Positions 17,720 to 26,506 are shown, counted from the stretch's first letter. The stretch: 64,000 nt of DNA from Bog-532 sp963830385 (GCA_963830385.1 CAWHMD010000008.1:1-64000), one strand, 5' to 3'. Numbers and translations are program-made. The notes: generated by a model not told the origin, from the sequence alone.

Positions 17720-18201
17720 CGGCGGCGCTGCATCTCCGGCAAGTTACCTCAGGCTGGTGCTGGCCGCCGCACTGACCGCATCAGGGCTCGGCTATCTGGT
17801 GCTCATCCCCGCACTGGCCGCGTTACTAGCTGTCGGGGCCACTTCACCTGATCTGGGTAGCCGCCGCGGGCCTGTGGCTGACCCGGAACCGGCCAGGGTC
17901 AGGCAGCCGGGAAGACCGCGGCCAGCGACTGGAACACACGGCGCTCCGGCACATCCCCATCCTGGCCTGCACGCTCCGCGATGATCTCGCCTTCGCGCGG
18001 CACGGGACAGCGCCGGGCAGGTCAGCGACCATCCGCCATCTGGGGCGGGGCATCTCCATCTCGTCTCCACCGCCACTGCGCACAGTACGCACGCCTTCCG
18101 TTAACCATCAAGGTGAGCTGGTCTGCCAGCCCCGGCGGCAGGTCAGCGCGGGCGGCCCGCATGCCACCCCCGCCCGCCGCTTCCTAAATCGCCCGGATCC
18201 C
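17720..18201 (+). other. Possible membrane-protein remnant, otherwise no gene
   Basis: Right after the stress-protein stop a hydrophobic segment (LRLVLAAALTASGLGYLVLI) is followed in another frame by HLIWVAAGLWLTRNRP and LEHTALRHIPILACTLRDDL. These could be parts of one decayed membrane protein. Nothing can be identified with confidence. The insertion sequence at 18202 ends this stretch. Confidence 0.3.
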
Positions 18202-18245
18202 TGGGCCGCCCCGGCAACTTTAGAGGCACTTTCTTGCCGATATGA

Positions 18246-19106
18246 TTAACTTACCAGGTTTCCCTGGTGCGAGTTGTAGCTTTCCTCGAATTCCTCCGGC
18301 GGGACATATCCGCAGGCGGAGTGCAGCCTTTCCCGGTTATACCAGGCGACCCATTCCAGGGTTGCCAGCATGACATCAGCCGTCCCCGCCCACGGGCCTT
18401 CCCGCTCGATCAGCTCCTTCTTGTAAAGGCTGTTGAGCGATTCCGCGGCCGCATTGTCGTAAGAGTCTCCCTTCCGGCCGACCGAGCGGACCGCGCTTAT
18501 CTCGCCGAGTCGCTCGGCGTACCGTATCGACGTATATTGCACTCCGCGATCGGAATGATGGACCAGGTTCCCGTCGATCCGGTCGCCCCGCGACCAGATC
18601 GCCATTTCAAGCGCATCGAGGGCAAGCTCCGCCCGGAGTGTATCGGACACCTGCCAGCCGACGATTTTCCGCGAGAAAAGATCGAGAATGAACGAGGAAT
18701 ACACAAAGCCGCCCGCCGTCTCGACGTAGGTAATGTCAGCGACCCAGCGCCGGTTCGGCGCGGGCGCGGTGAAGTCCCGCTCCAGCAGGTCAGACGGCCG
18801 CTCGTGCCCCGGTCCGGCCGGGACCGTGGTCCGCGGCCTCTTCCGCCTGGCCGCGGCGCCGGCGATGCCGAGCTCGCGCATCAGCCGCTCGACCGTGCAC
18901 CGGGCCACCCCGGTTCCCTCGCGGCTCAGCTCGCGCCATACTTTCCGCGCACCATAAACCCCGCGCCCTTTCTCCTTCCAGACGCGCATGATCTCCTTCT
19001 TCAGCTCCTCGTCCCGCGCATCGCGCGCGGGCGGGTTCTCCTCTCGCTTCTTCGCCGCGTAATACGTGGACGGCGCGATTTCCAGGACCGCGCAGGCCGG
19101 CTCCAC
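18246..19106 (-). CDS. IS3 OrfB, DDE transposase catalytic protein (copy 1)
   Basis: An rve/DDE integrase-core protein of 286 residues from the first ATG; the frame is open further upstream and is normally reached by frameshifting from OrfA. It has an HTH_21 segment (STYYAAKKREENPPARDAR...GARKVWREL) and catalytic residues in WVADITYVET (Asp), HHSDRGVQYTS (Asp) and DNAAAESLNSLYK (Glu). It is intact and presumably active. Confidence 0.92.
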   Translation of the reverse strand: MEPACAVLEIAPSTYYAAKKREENPPARDARDEELKKEIMRVWKEKGRGVYGARKVWRELSREGTGVARCTVERLMRELGIAGAAARRKRPRTTVPAGPGHERPSDLLERDFTAPAPNRRWVADITYVETAGGFVYSSFILDLFSRKIVGWQVSDTLRAELALDALEMAIWSRGDRIDGNLVHHSDRGVQYTSIRYAERLGEISAVRSVGRKGDSYDNAAAESLNSLYKKELIEREGPWAGTADVMLATLEWVAWYNRERLHSACGYVPPEEFEESYNSHQGNLVS

Positions 19107-19141
19107 TCCAAACCGGTCCTTATGCGAATCGACGAACTCGA

Positions 19142-19471
19142 CTAGCGCGGAAATCGGGGGTCGAGTTCCCGGGCGAAATAAGCGCTCGCCGCCTTCAGGA
19201 TCTCATTCGCCCGCCGCAACTCGCGGACTTCCCTTTCCAGCTCCGCTATGCGCTTTCCGTCGCCACTAGTCGTACCGGGCCGCTGCCCTGAATCGACCTC
19301 CGCTTTCTCGACCCAGTTGCGGAGAGTCTCGGGGTTTATGCCCAGCCGCTCGCCGACCCGTGCGAGAGTGCCGCGTGTGCTACCCGATTCCGCACGCAGC
19401 TCGAAGACCATCGCAACCGCACGTTCCCGCAGTTCGGCGGGGTGCTGCTTCCGTGACGCCATGAGCCCCAA
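19142..19471 (-). CDS. IS3 OrfA, helix-turn-helix/leucine-zipper protein (copy 1)
   Basis: This 109-residue transposase N-terminal protein has a helix-turn-helix (HPAELRERAVAMVFELR to INPETLRNWV) that recognises the IS ends. A leucine-zipper segment (IAELEREVRELRRANEIL) provides multimerisation. It ends at a TAG just where the orfB frame (-1) is already open, as expected for programmed -1 frameshifting to make OrfAB. A run of five C in the coding strand (19156-19160) is the most likely slip site. Confidence 0.9.
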   Translation of the reverse strand: MGLMASRKQHPAELRERAVAMVFELRAESGSTRGTLARVGERLGINPETLRNWVEKAEVDSGQRPGTTSGDGKRIAELEREVRELRRANEILKAASAYFARELDPRFPR

Positions 19472-19530
19472 CTTTCCCAGAAGTCACAGCCTCCAAGGAA
19501 CCCGGGGCAGCTCACCCGAAGGAGAAACCG

Positions 19531-20256
19531 ATGATGCGCGCCATAGCCGCGGCCCCCCCGCTGAGGACGGCGGTTCCCGCCTCCGGGCAGCTACCGCTGG
19601 CCGGGAGCGTCCTGGCCGTCACGGCCCGGCCCGGACAGGAATCGGCGGAGCTGGGCGGGCTGGTGTACGCCTTCCGTCGCACTGGTGCCCGCGTGAGCCT
19701 GCTGTGCCTGACCCGCGGAGAGGCTTCGCCGCTGAACGCCACCCGGTGCGCGCGGCTGGAGGCCGTCCGGCCCTGGGAACTGCAGATGGCCGCCAGAGTC
19801 CTGGGCATCGGCCCGGTCGTAGTGGCCAACTACGCCGACGGCGCTCTGCACCGGCAGCCGGTCACCGAGCTAGCCAGCCGGATCCGGTATTGGGCCCGCG
19901 AGTACTGCGCGGACCTGCTGCTGGTCATCGCCCCGGAGGCCGGGGACATCGGCGACATCGCCGTCGCCAGCGCCGCCCGTGACGCCGCCCGCCAGGCCGG
20001 GATACCGGCCGTGGCAGCTACCACGGCGAGCGGTCCTGGCTCCTGGATGATCGACCTGGCCGGTGAGGCGGGCACTGCCCGCGCCATCCAGAAAACGGCT
20101 GCGGGCGCGCACGAAAGCCAGTCGCACGCACTCCCCGAACTGGTCCGCCGCCTGGACCTGCGCGACCACGCAGAGCCACTACGCTGGCTGGAATGCCCAC
20201 AGCGGACACCAGATCGTGGCCTGATAGGGCCTGGCATCACTACCGATCACCGGTGA
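19531..20256 (+). CDS. PIG-L (LmbE)-like protein lacking the zinc-binding motifs
   Basis: The 241-residue Rossmann-like fold is recognisable: VLAVTARPGQESAELGGLVY, RVSLLCLTRGEASPLN, then DLLLVIAPEAGDIGDIAVAS and QKTAAGAHESQSHALPELV. Members normally have AHPDDE and HPDH for zinc and catalysis. Here they read ARPGQE and GDIA, so the metal site is gone and deacetylase activity is unlikely. The start ATG 19531 (or 19534) follows GAAGGAG. The gene fits exactly between two IS3 copies: the upstream one replaced its promoter region and the downstream one begins 6 bases after the stop. Confidence 0.7.
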   Translation: MMRAIAAAPPLRTAVPASGQLPLAGSVLAVTARPGQESAELGGLVYAFRRTGARVSLLCLTRGEASPLNATRCARLEAVRPWELQMAARVLGIGPVVVANYADGALHRQPVTELASRIRYWAREYCADLLLVIAPEAGDIGDIAVASAARDAARQAGIPAVAATTASGPGSWMIDLAGEAGTARAIQKTAAGAHESQSHALPELVRRLDLRDHAEPLRWLECPQRTPDRGLIGPGITTDHR

Positions 20257-20305
20257 CCATTTGGGCCGCCCCGGCAACTTTAGAGGCACTTTCTTGCCGA
20301 TATGA

Positions 20306-21166
20306 TTAACTTACCAGGTTTCCCTGGTGCGAGTTGTAGCTTTCCTCGAATTCCTCCGGCGGGACATATCCGCAGGCGGAGTGCAGCCTTTCCCGGTTAT
20401 ACCAGGCGACCCATTCCAGGGTTGCCAGCATGACATCAGCCGTCCCCGCCCACGGGCCTTCCCGCTCGATCAGCTCCTTCTTGTAAAGGCTGTTGAGCGA
20501 TTCCGCGGCCGCATTGTCGTAAGAGTCTCCCTTCCGGCCGACCGAGCGGACCGCGCTTATCTCGCCGAGTCGCTCGGCGTACCGTATCGACGTATATTGC
20601 ACTCCGCGATCGGAATGATGGACCAGGTTCCCGTCGATCCGGTCGCCCCGCGACCAGATCGCCATTTCAAGCGCATCGAGGGCAAGCTCCGCCCGGAGTG
20701 TATCGGACACCTGCCAGCCGACGATTTTCCGCGAGAAAAGATCGAGAATGAACGAGGAATACACAAAGCCGCCCGCCGTCTCGACGTAGGTAATGTCAGC
20801 GACCCAGCGCCGGTTCGGCGCGGGCGCGGTGAAGTCCCGCTCCAGCAGGTCAGACGGCCGCTCGTGCCCCGGTCCGGCCGGGACCGTGGTCCGCGGCCTC
20901 TTCCGCCTGGCCGCGGCGCCGGCGATGCCGAGCTCGCGCATCAGCCGCTCGACCGTGCACCGGGCCACCCCGGTTCCCTCGCGGCTCAGCTCGCGCCATA
21001 CTTTCCGCGCACCATAAACCCCGCGCCCTTTCTCCTTCCAGACGCGCATGATCTCCTTCTTCAGCTCCTCGTCCCGCGCATCGCGCGCGGGCGGGTTCTC
21101 CTCTCGCTTCTTCGCCGCGTAATACGTGGACGGCGCGATTTCCAGGACCGCGCAGGCCGGCTCCAC
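20306..21166 (-). CDS. IS3 OrfB transposase (copy 2)
   Basis: Protein identical to OrfB of copy 1, with all three catalytic acidic residues present. Confidence 0.92.
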   Translation of the reverse strand: MEPACAVLEIAPSTYYAAKKREENPPARDARDEELKKEIMRVWKEKGRGVYGARKVWRELSREGTGVARCTVERLMRELGIAGAAARRKRPRTTVPAGPGHERPSDLLERDFTAPAPNRRWVADITYVETAGGFVYSSFILDLFSRKIVGWQVSDTLRAELALDALEMAIWSRGDRIDGNLVHHSDRGVQYTSIRYAERLGEISAVRSVGRKGDSYDNAAAESLNSLYKKELIEREGPWAGTADVMLATLEWVAWYNRERLHSACGYVPPEEFEESYNSHQGNLVS

Positions 21167-21201
21167 TCCAAACCGGTCCTTATGCGAATCGACGAACTCG
21201 A

Positions 21202-21531
21202 CTAGCGCGGAAATCGGGGGTCGAGTTCCCGGGCGAAATAAGCGCTCGCCGCCTTCAGGATCTCATTCGCCCGCCGCAACTCGCGGACTTCCCTTTCCAG
21301 CTCCGCTATGCGCTTTCCGTCGCCACTAGTCGTACCGGGCCGCTGCCCTGAATCGACCTCCGCTTTCTCGACCCAGTTGCGGAGAGTCTCGGGGTTTATG
21401 CCCAGCCGCTCGCCGACCCGTGCGAGAGTGCCGCGTGTGCTACCCGATTCCGCACGCAGCTCGAAGACCATCGCAACCGCACGTTCCCGCAGTTCGGCGG
21501 GGTGCTGCTTCCGTGACGCCATGAGCCCCAA
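21202..21531 (-). CDS. IS3 OrfA (copy 2)
   Basis: Protein identical to OrfA of copy 1 (109 aa): helix-turn-helix plus leucine zipper, ending at the -1 frameshift window. Confidence 0.9.
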   Translation of the reverse strand: MGLMASRKQHPAELRERAVAMVFELRAESGSTRGTLARVGERLGINPETLRNWVEKAEVDSGQRPGTTSGDGKRIAELEREVRELRRANEILKAASAYFARELDPRFPR

Positions 21532-21577
21532 CTTTCCCAGAAGTCACAGCCTCCAAGGAACCCGGGGCAGCTCAATT

Positions 21578-21947
21578 CGCAGGCGTGGCCTCCCTTACGG
21601 CTGATACCGGCCGAAGACCGGATGGCTGCCATCGTCGCTTATCTGCTAACAGCGGGCTGCTGCCCAGGCTCCCGACCCTGAGCCGGGCGGAGTCGCCCCA
21701 CGCCTGCGGCGCGTCCGCCACTGCCCAGCGGGCCCGGGCCGTGAACCACCACCATTGTCCGGCCTGCTCCCGGTCCGGCGTTGCATGGCGACGGCGTGGA
21801 CCGCCGGTGCCCGCGTGTGCTGGGGCGTGCCGGTCATGGGCTCTGGGCGGCCGATTTTGCGCGTCCGCCGATCTCCATCCCGCCCCCACACCGATCACAC
21901 CGGCAATCCAGCCTGGCTGGCTTTTATGGAGGGAAAAGGAGGGCGAT
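21578..21947. other. No gene recognised
   Basis: Only short frames. It contains the upstream region of the zinc-finger gene at 21948, ending in a strong ribosome site. Confidence 0.3.
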
Positions 21948-22391
21948 ATGTCGAACTGGCCTATCTCCACATGCACACTGTGCGGGCTCCGCTTTTCGAA
22001 CGCGGCACTTCTCGACCTGCATATTCGTGAAGACCACATGGATCGCAACCACCGCGCATACGCAGATCATGACAATTCGAGCGAGCAGGATGCATCCCGG
22101 GTGCCTCCTGGCGGCTCAGACACGGGCGCCGTCCCGGCAGCCAGCCCGGCTTCCACGGTCGGCGGCGCGAAGACCACGACGGTCCCCCAGCCGCCGCGTT
22201 CCCGGGGGCCGATGACCGTTCTGCGGCGGGTCCTTGGCGCCATCCGCTATCCCAACGACGAGTTGGTACGCGCCTCGGAGGCCATCATCCGCTCCTCGCG
22301 CGCACCGCAAGCCAGCCGACGGCCAGGCGCACAAGCGGACCGGGATGAACAGCCGGTATCCAGCACCAGACATGGCGACCGGGCTGCCTGA
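21948..22391 (+). CDS. Protein with a C2H2-type zinc finger, 147 aa
   Basis: The ATG at 21948 has an excellent ribosome site (AAAAGGAGGGCGAT). Residues 9-30 form a canonical Cys-x2-Cys-x12-His-x4-His finger (CTLCGLRF...LDLHIREDH). The rest is hydrophilic, rich in Ser, Pro, Ala and Arg, and probably disordered, apart from one helix-like stretch TVLRRVLGAIRYPNDELVRA. Eukaryote-style C2H2 fingers are uncommon in bacteria; this is not of the Ros/MucR type. Single fingers may bind DNA or protein. No partner gene is adjacent: IS3 copy 2 lies before it and an IS1380 transposase after it. Confidence 0.6.
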   Translation: MSNWPISTCTLCGLRFSNAALLDLHIREDHMDRNHRAYADHDNSSEQDASRVPPGGSDTGAVPAASPASTVGGAKTTTVPQPPRSRGPMTVLRRVLGAIRYPNDELVRASEAIIRSSRAPQASRRPGAQADRDEQPVSSTRHGDRAA

Positions 22392-22536
22392 CGCGGGCGG
22401 CGGGTGAACCGTACCAAGAGTTCACCCGCCGCCTGCTGGGCCGCATCGGGCTCAACGGACGACCCGCCTCCGGGGGCCGCCAACGGCACTAACCTCGGGC
22501 TTTCGCCTGGCGTTACCGGCAGCCGTTCTTTTGCAT

Positions 22537-22609
22537 GAAAAAGTGCCTCTGACCTGGAAGGATAGGGCTTGTCCAGGGTCCTGTCCGTTACCAGCCGAAG
22601 GCACTTTTC
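22537..22609. repeat. Inverted repeat / hairpin at the left end of the IS1380-type element
   Basis: GAAAAAGTGCCT (22537-22548) pairs with AGGCACTTTTC (22599-22609) just ahead of the transposase start at 22612. It may sequester the ribosome site or form part of the IS terminus. The AGAGGCACTTT core also occurs at the subterminal left end of the IS3 copies. Confidence 0.5.
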
Positions 22610-24143
22610 AGGTGAAGAATAACGTACGCAGCAGCCGGGTCGCCGTGTCATCTGACGGGAAAGGCCTGGTCTCCCAGGCAGGAGCGGTCCTGCTGTGGGA
22701 GACGATGCGGGTCACCGGCCTGGGCCGGGGCCTGTCGGAGAATCTTGCCCGGTGGCGGGCACCGCGGGCCGTCCACGACCCGGGCAAGATCGTCGCGGAC
22801 CTAGCCGCCGCGGTCGCGCTGGGCGGGGACTGCCTGGCCGACATCGCGGTGCTGCGGGAGCAGCCGCAGCTCGCCGGGCCGGTCGCGTCCGACCCGGTGG
22901 TGTCCCGGCTGGTCAGCCAGCTGGCCGCAGACCTGCCGCGGTCGCTGAAGGCGATCCGGTCCGCCCGGGCCGTGGCCCGGGAGCGGGCCTGGGCACTGGC
23001 GGGGGAGGCGGCGCCGGGCGCGGACGGCGGGCTGGTCACCGTCGACCTGGACGCCACCATCGTGATCGCCCACTCAGAGAAGCAGAAAGCGGCTGCTACC
23101 TGGAAGAAGACATTCGGCTTTCATCCCATGGCCGCCTTTGCCGACCACGGTGCCGGCGGGAATGGGGAGCCGCTTGCCATCGTGCTCAGGACGGGAAGCG
23201 CCGGGTCGAACACGGCTGCTGACCATATCGAGGCAGCGCGGCTGGCGCTGGCGCAGCTGCCCCGCCGGCTGCGCCGCACGGTGCTGGTCCGCACCGACTC
23301 CGGCGGCGGCACGCATGGGTTCCTGACCTGGCTGACCGCGTCATCGCGGCGGCTGCACTACTCGGTGGGCATGACCATCACCGAGGACATGCAGGCCGCC
23401 ATCTTGAAGATCCCCGCCGGTTCCTGGACGCCGGCTTACGACGGGGACGGGCAGGTCCGCGACGGGGCCTGGGTCGCGGACATCACCGGGATGCTGGACC
23501 TGTCGTCCTGGCCGGCCGGGATGCGGGTCATCGTCCGCAAGGAGCGCCCGCACCCCGGGGCGCAACTGCGGTTCACCGACCTCGACGGGCACCGGTTCAC
23601 CGCCTTCGCTACCGACGCCAGGAAAGGCCAGCTCGCGGACCTCGAGCTGCGGCACCGCCGGCGCGCCCGCTGCGAGGACCGGATCCGGAACGCGAAGGAC
23701 ACCGGGCTGCGGAACCTGCCACTGCAGGGCTTCGCCCAGAACCAGCTGTGGTGCGAGATTGCCGCGCTGGCCTGCGAGCTGCTGGCCTGGACCCAGCTGC
23801 TCGCCATGACCGGGCAAGCGCGCCGCTGGGAACCCAAACGGCTGCGGCTGCGGCTGTTCTCCGCCGCTGGGCGCCTGGCCCGCAGCGGCCGGCGTCTCCG
23901 CCTCCGCCTCGCCCAGCACTGGCCCTGGGCCGGGCAGATCACCATCGCGGTCACCCGCCTGCAAGCCATCCCCTCCGGCTGACCAGCCGCAACCTTCCCA
24001 GCGACACGAAAGGAGAAACGCGGGGCCCGTGGAACCCCGCCTACCCGGCGCGACAGCCGGGCAGCCAGGCGCGGCCGACACCTGAAAACCAACCCCAGCC
24101 GAACACCTCAGGCCAGCAGATCACAGACGCGAAAGATCGAGGC
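22545..24143 (+). mobile_element. IS1380-family element, ends approximate
   Basis: The left end is placed at GCCTCTGACC and the right end at the inward-reading GCCTCGATC, giving about 1.6 kb, the normal size for IS1380 elements. The terminal match is short and no 4-bp target duplication is visible, so the limits are uncertain and one end may be damaged. It contains one transposase gene. Confidence 0.5.
22612..23982 (+). CDS. IS1380-family transposase
   Basis: A DDE transposase of about 456 residues from the GTG at 22612 (an ATG at 22531 in the same frame would start inside the IS end). Catalytic segments are VTVDLDATIVIAHSEK (first Asp), VRTDSGGGTHGF (second Asp) and RCEDRIRNAKDTGLRNLP (Glu). 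The C-terminal QNQLWCEIAALACELLAWTQ is typical of the family. The reading frame is uninterrupted, so the protein may be functional. Confidence 0.88.
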   Translation: MKNNVRSSRVAVSSDGKGLVSQAGAVLLWETMRVTGLGRGLSENLARWRAPRAVHDPGKIVADLAAAVALGGDCLADIAVLREQPQLAGPVASDPVVSRLVSQLAADLPRSLKAIRSARAVARERAWALAGEAAPGADGGLVTVDLDATIVIAHSEKQKAAATWKKTFGFHPMAAFADHGAGGNGEPLAIVLRTGSAGSNTAADHIEAARLALAQLPRRLRRTVLVRTDSGGGTHGFLTWLTASSRRLHYSVGMTITEDMQAAILKIPAGSWTPAYDGDGQVRDGAWVADITGMLDLSSWPAGMRVIVRKERPHPGAQLRFTDLDGHRFTAFATDARKGQLADLELRHRRRARCEDRIRNAKDTGLRNLPLQGFAQNQLWCEIAALACELLAWTQLLAMTGQARRWEPKRLRLRLFSAAGRLARSGRRLRLRLAQHWPWAGQITIAVTRLQAIPSG

Positions 24144-24230
24144 TAACGGGCCGGCCCGGACGCCAGGAAGGCAGTTCTCCATCGTTTGGGCCGCCCCGGC
24201 AACTTTAGAGGCACTTTCTTGCCGATATGA

Positions 24231-25091
24231 TTAACTTACCAGGTTTCCCTGGTGCGAGTTGTAGCTTTCCTCGAATTCCTCCGGCGGGACATATCCGCAG
24301 GCGGAGTGCAGCCTTTCCCGGTTATACCAGGCGACCCATTCCAGGGTTGCCAGCATGACATCAGCCGTCCCCGCCCACGGGCCTTCCCGCTCGATCAGCT
24401 CCTTCTTGTAAAGGCTGTTGAGCGATTCCGCGGCCGCATTGTCGTAAGAGTCTCCCTTCCGGCCGACCGAGCGGACCGCGCTTATCTCGCCGAGTCGCTC
24501 GGCGTACCGTATCGACGTATATTGCACTCCGCGATCGGAATGATGGACCAGGTTCCCGTCGATCCGGTCGCCCCGCGACCAGATCGCCATTTCAAGCGCA
24601 TCGAGGGCAAGCTCCGCCCGGAGTGTATCGGACACCTGCCAGCCGACGATTTTCCGCGAGAAAAGATCGAGAATGAACGAGGAATACACAAAGCCGCCCG
24701 CCGTCTCGACGTAGGTAATGTCAGCGACCCAGCGCCGGTTCGGCGCGGGCGCGGTGAAGTCCCGCTCCAGCAGGTCAGACGGCCGCTCGTGCCCCGGTCC
24801 GGCCGGGACCGTGGTCCGCGGCCTCTTCCGCCTGGCCGCGGCGCCGGCGATGCCGAGCTCGCGCATCAGCCGCTCGACCGTGCACCGGGCCACCCCGGTT
24901 CCCTCGCGGCTCAGCTCGCGCCATACTTTCCGCGCACCATAAACCCCGCGCCCTTTCTCCTTCCAGACGCGCATGATCTCCTTCTTCAGCTCCTCGTCCC
25001 GCGCATCGCGCGCGGGCGGGTTCTCCTCTCGCTTCTTCGCCGCGTAATACGTGGACGGCGCGATTTCCAGGACCGCGCAGGCCGGCTCCAC
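24231..25091 (-). CDS. IS3 OrfB transposase (copy 3)
   Basis: Protein identical to OrfB of copy 1, catalytic residues complete. Confidence 0.92.
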   Translation of the reverse strand: MEPACAVLEIAPSTYYAAKKREENPPARDARDEELKKEIMRVWKEKGRGVYGARKVWRELSREGTGVARCTVERLMRELGIAGAAARRKRPRTTVPAGPGHERPSDLLERDFTAPAPNRRWVADITYVETAGGFVYSSFILDLFSRKIVGWQVSDTLRAELALDALEMAIWSRGDRIDGNLVHHSDRGVQYTSIRYAERLGEISAVRSVGRKGDSYDNAAAESLNSLYKKELIEREGPWAGTADVMLATLEWVAWYNRERLHSACGYVPPEEFEESYNSHQGNLVS

Positions 25092-25126
25092 TCCAAACCG
25101 GTCCTTATGCGAATCGACGAACTCGA

Positions 25127-25456
25127 CTAGCGCGGAAATCGGGGGTCGAGTTCCCGGGCGAAATAAGCGCTCGCCGCCTTCAGGATCTCATTCGCCCGCC
25201 GCAACTCGCGGACTTCCCTTTCCAGCTCCGCTATGCGCTTTCCGTCGCCACTAGTCGTACCGGGCCGCTGCCCTGAATCGACCTCCGCTTTCTCGACCCA
25301 GTTGCGGAGAGTCTCGGGGTTTATGCCCAGCCGCTCGCCGACCCGTGCGAGAGTGCCGCGTGTGCTACCCGATTCCGCACGCAGCTCGAAGACCATCGCA
25401 ACCGCACGTTCCCGCAGTTCGGCGGGGTGCTGCTTCCGTGACGCCATGAGCCCCAA
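25127..25456 (-). CDS. IS3 OrfA (copy 3)
   Basis: Protein identical to OrfA of copy 1. Confidence 0.9.
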   Translation of the reverse strand: MGLMASRKQHPAELRERAVAMVFELRAESGSTRGTLARVGERLGINPETLRNWVEKAEVDSGQRPGTTSGDGKRIAELEREVRELRRANEILKAASAYFARELDPRFPR

Positions 25457-25575
25457 CTTTCCCAGAAGTCACAGCCTCCAAGGAACCCGGGGCAGCTCAG
25501 TTGCTCCACCGCGGCGGCATCTGGGCTCCATGCCCGCGACTCTCACTGGTGTTCACTGGTAATGGAGGAGGAGAC

Positions 25576-26070
25576 ATGCCGTACCGCCCGCCGGTATCCG
25601 ATAGCAGTTCCGAGCGGGAAGCCGCCGACGGCGGCTACTTCGGCCCGCTGGCGTGGGCCAGGTACGTGCTGCTCACCACCTTCGAGCCGGACGGCACTCA
25701 CGTATCCACCCCGGTGCAGGCAGTACTCGACGGCCACCGGGCCTACTTCCGGGCCTGGAGCCGGTCAGGCATCGCGAAGCGTCTGCGGCGCACCGCTGCA
25801 GCCCAGGTGAGTCCGTGCACGGTGCTGGGGCTGTGCAGCTTCGGGGCACCGTTCGGCGCGGCCGTGCGGCTGCTACCCGGCGAGCAGGCCAGCGGCGTAG
25901 CCGCGAAGCTGGCCGATAAGTACCCGGTTCAGCAGCGTTTCCTGATCCCGCTGCTGCACCAAATGTGGCGAGGGCAGATGGTGCACTACGAACTGCTCGC
26001 TCCGGGGCCACCAGCCAGGACGCCAGCCAGCCACGCTCCAGGCCCCACCCGCTGGCAGCCACGCGAATAA
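25576..26070 (+). CDS. PPOX-class (pyridoxamine-phosphate-oxidase-like) flavin/F420-binding protein
   Basis: This split-barrel protein of 164 residues has ARYVLLTTFEPDGTHVSTPV (first strands), LDGHRAYFRAWSRSGIAKRL (cofactor phosphate-binding Arg/Ser region), SPCTVLGLCSFG, and an ending DKYPVQQRFLIPLLHQMWRG followed by MVHYELL. The family binds FMN, F420 or haem and acts as a reductase or oxidase; the substrate cannot be told. The ATG at 25576 follows GGAGGAGGAG. A second copy with about the same sequence at 32710-33098 is disrupted by IS3 copy 4. PPOX-like proteins occur in the mycobacterial DosR regulon. Confidence 0.75.
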   Translation: MPYRPPVSDSSSEREAADGGYFGPLAWARYVLLTTFEPDGTHVSTPVQAVLDGHRAYFRAWSRSGIAKRLRRTAAAQVSPCTVLGLCSFGAPFGAAVRLLPGEQASGVAAKLADKYPVQQRFLIPLLHQMWRGQMVHYELLAPGPPARTPASHAPGPTRWQPRE

Positions 26071-26123
26071 AGATGTCATCCGATATGCGGCTTCGGGAAT
26101 GAGCCCTAGATCATTTAGGGGCA

Positions 26124-26255
26124 ATGTCAAGCTGGCCGACTCGCGGGCGGCAGTCGTCGTTCGACGAAGCCGACGCTTACTGCCCGCTGGAAAAGCAGCA
26201 TGCCATGCTCGACGTGGTTAGGGCCGCCACGAAGCAATTAAAGACGCCCTGGTGA
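26124..26255 (+). CDS. Small hypothetical protein, 43 aa
   Basis: A short frame with ATG at 26124 just after AGGGGC, reading SSFDEADAYCPLEKQHAMLD then VVRAATKQLKTPW. The sequence looks protein-like. It may be a fragment of a larger gene, since helix-like text (ALAEDINESAGRLEELLARL) continues in another frame around 26300-26375. No family is known. Confidence 0.3.
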   Translation: MSSWPTRGRQSSFDEADAYCPLEKQHAMLDVVRAATKQLKTPW

Positions 26256-26506
26256 CCCAGAACATCGCCTACCAGTGACTGCATGACCGCGACCGGTGCT
26301 GCGCCATGCCCTGGCGGAGGACATCAACGAGTCAGCCGGCCGCCTGGAGGAGCTGCTGGCCCGGCTTGTCGGGTGAGCTTTTCCGGGAATCTCCACACGG
26401 TCGCCATCGCGGTGCCAGGACTCCTGCATCTCCAGCTGATCAACTCATTCTGAGACCAAACGGCGGAGCGGACCGCCACTTTCATCCCGCATGCTGCGGA
26501 GGAGCG

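Larger units (their letters stand above)
18202..19514 (-). mobile_element. IS3-family insertion sequence, copy 1
   Basis: This 1313-bp element has TG...CA termini and about 26-bp imperfect inverted repeats (TGGGCCGCCCCGG at the left, TGAGCTGCCCCGG reading in from the right; 19 of 26 match). It is flanked by the 3-bp target duplication CCC (18199-18201 and 19515-19517). It carries overlapping orfA and orfB in the arrangement of IS3 elements. Its right end lies only 16 bases before the start of the PIG-L-like gene. It is identical in length, termini and proteins to the three other copies. Confidence 0.95.
20262..21574 (-). mobile_element. IS3-family insertion sequence, copy 2
   Basis: Same 1313-bp element as copy 1 in the same orientation, with its own target duplication ATT (20259-20261 and 21575-21577). 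It begins 6 bases after the stop of the PIG-L-like gene. Confidence 0.95.
24187..25499 (-). mobile_element. IS3-family insertion sequence, copy 3
   Basis: Same 1313-bp element, with target duplication GTT (24184-24186 and 25500-25502). It lies between the IS1380-type element and a PPOX gene, 77 bases before the latter's start. Confidence 0.95.

Noticed and set aside
18267..19145. Long plus-strand open frame inside each IS3 copy (292 codons)
   Set aside because: It is the antisense shadow of OrfB, Arg/Pro-rich and without a family match; repeated only because the IS is repeated.
18199..21577. Composite transposon carrying the PIG-L-like gene between IS3 copies 1 and 2
   Set aside because: Each copy has its own target duplication (CCC and ATT) and the outer flanks do not match, so the copies inserted independently.
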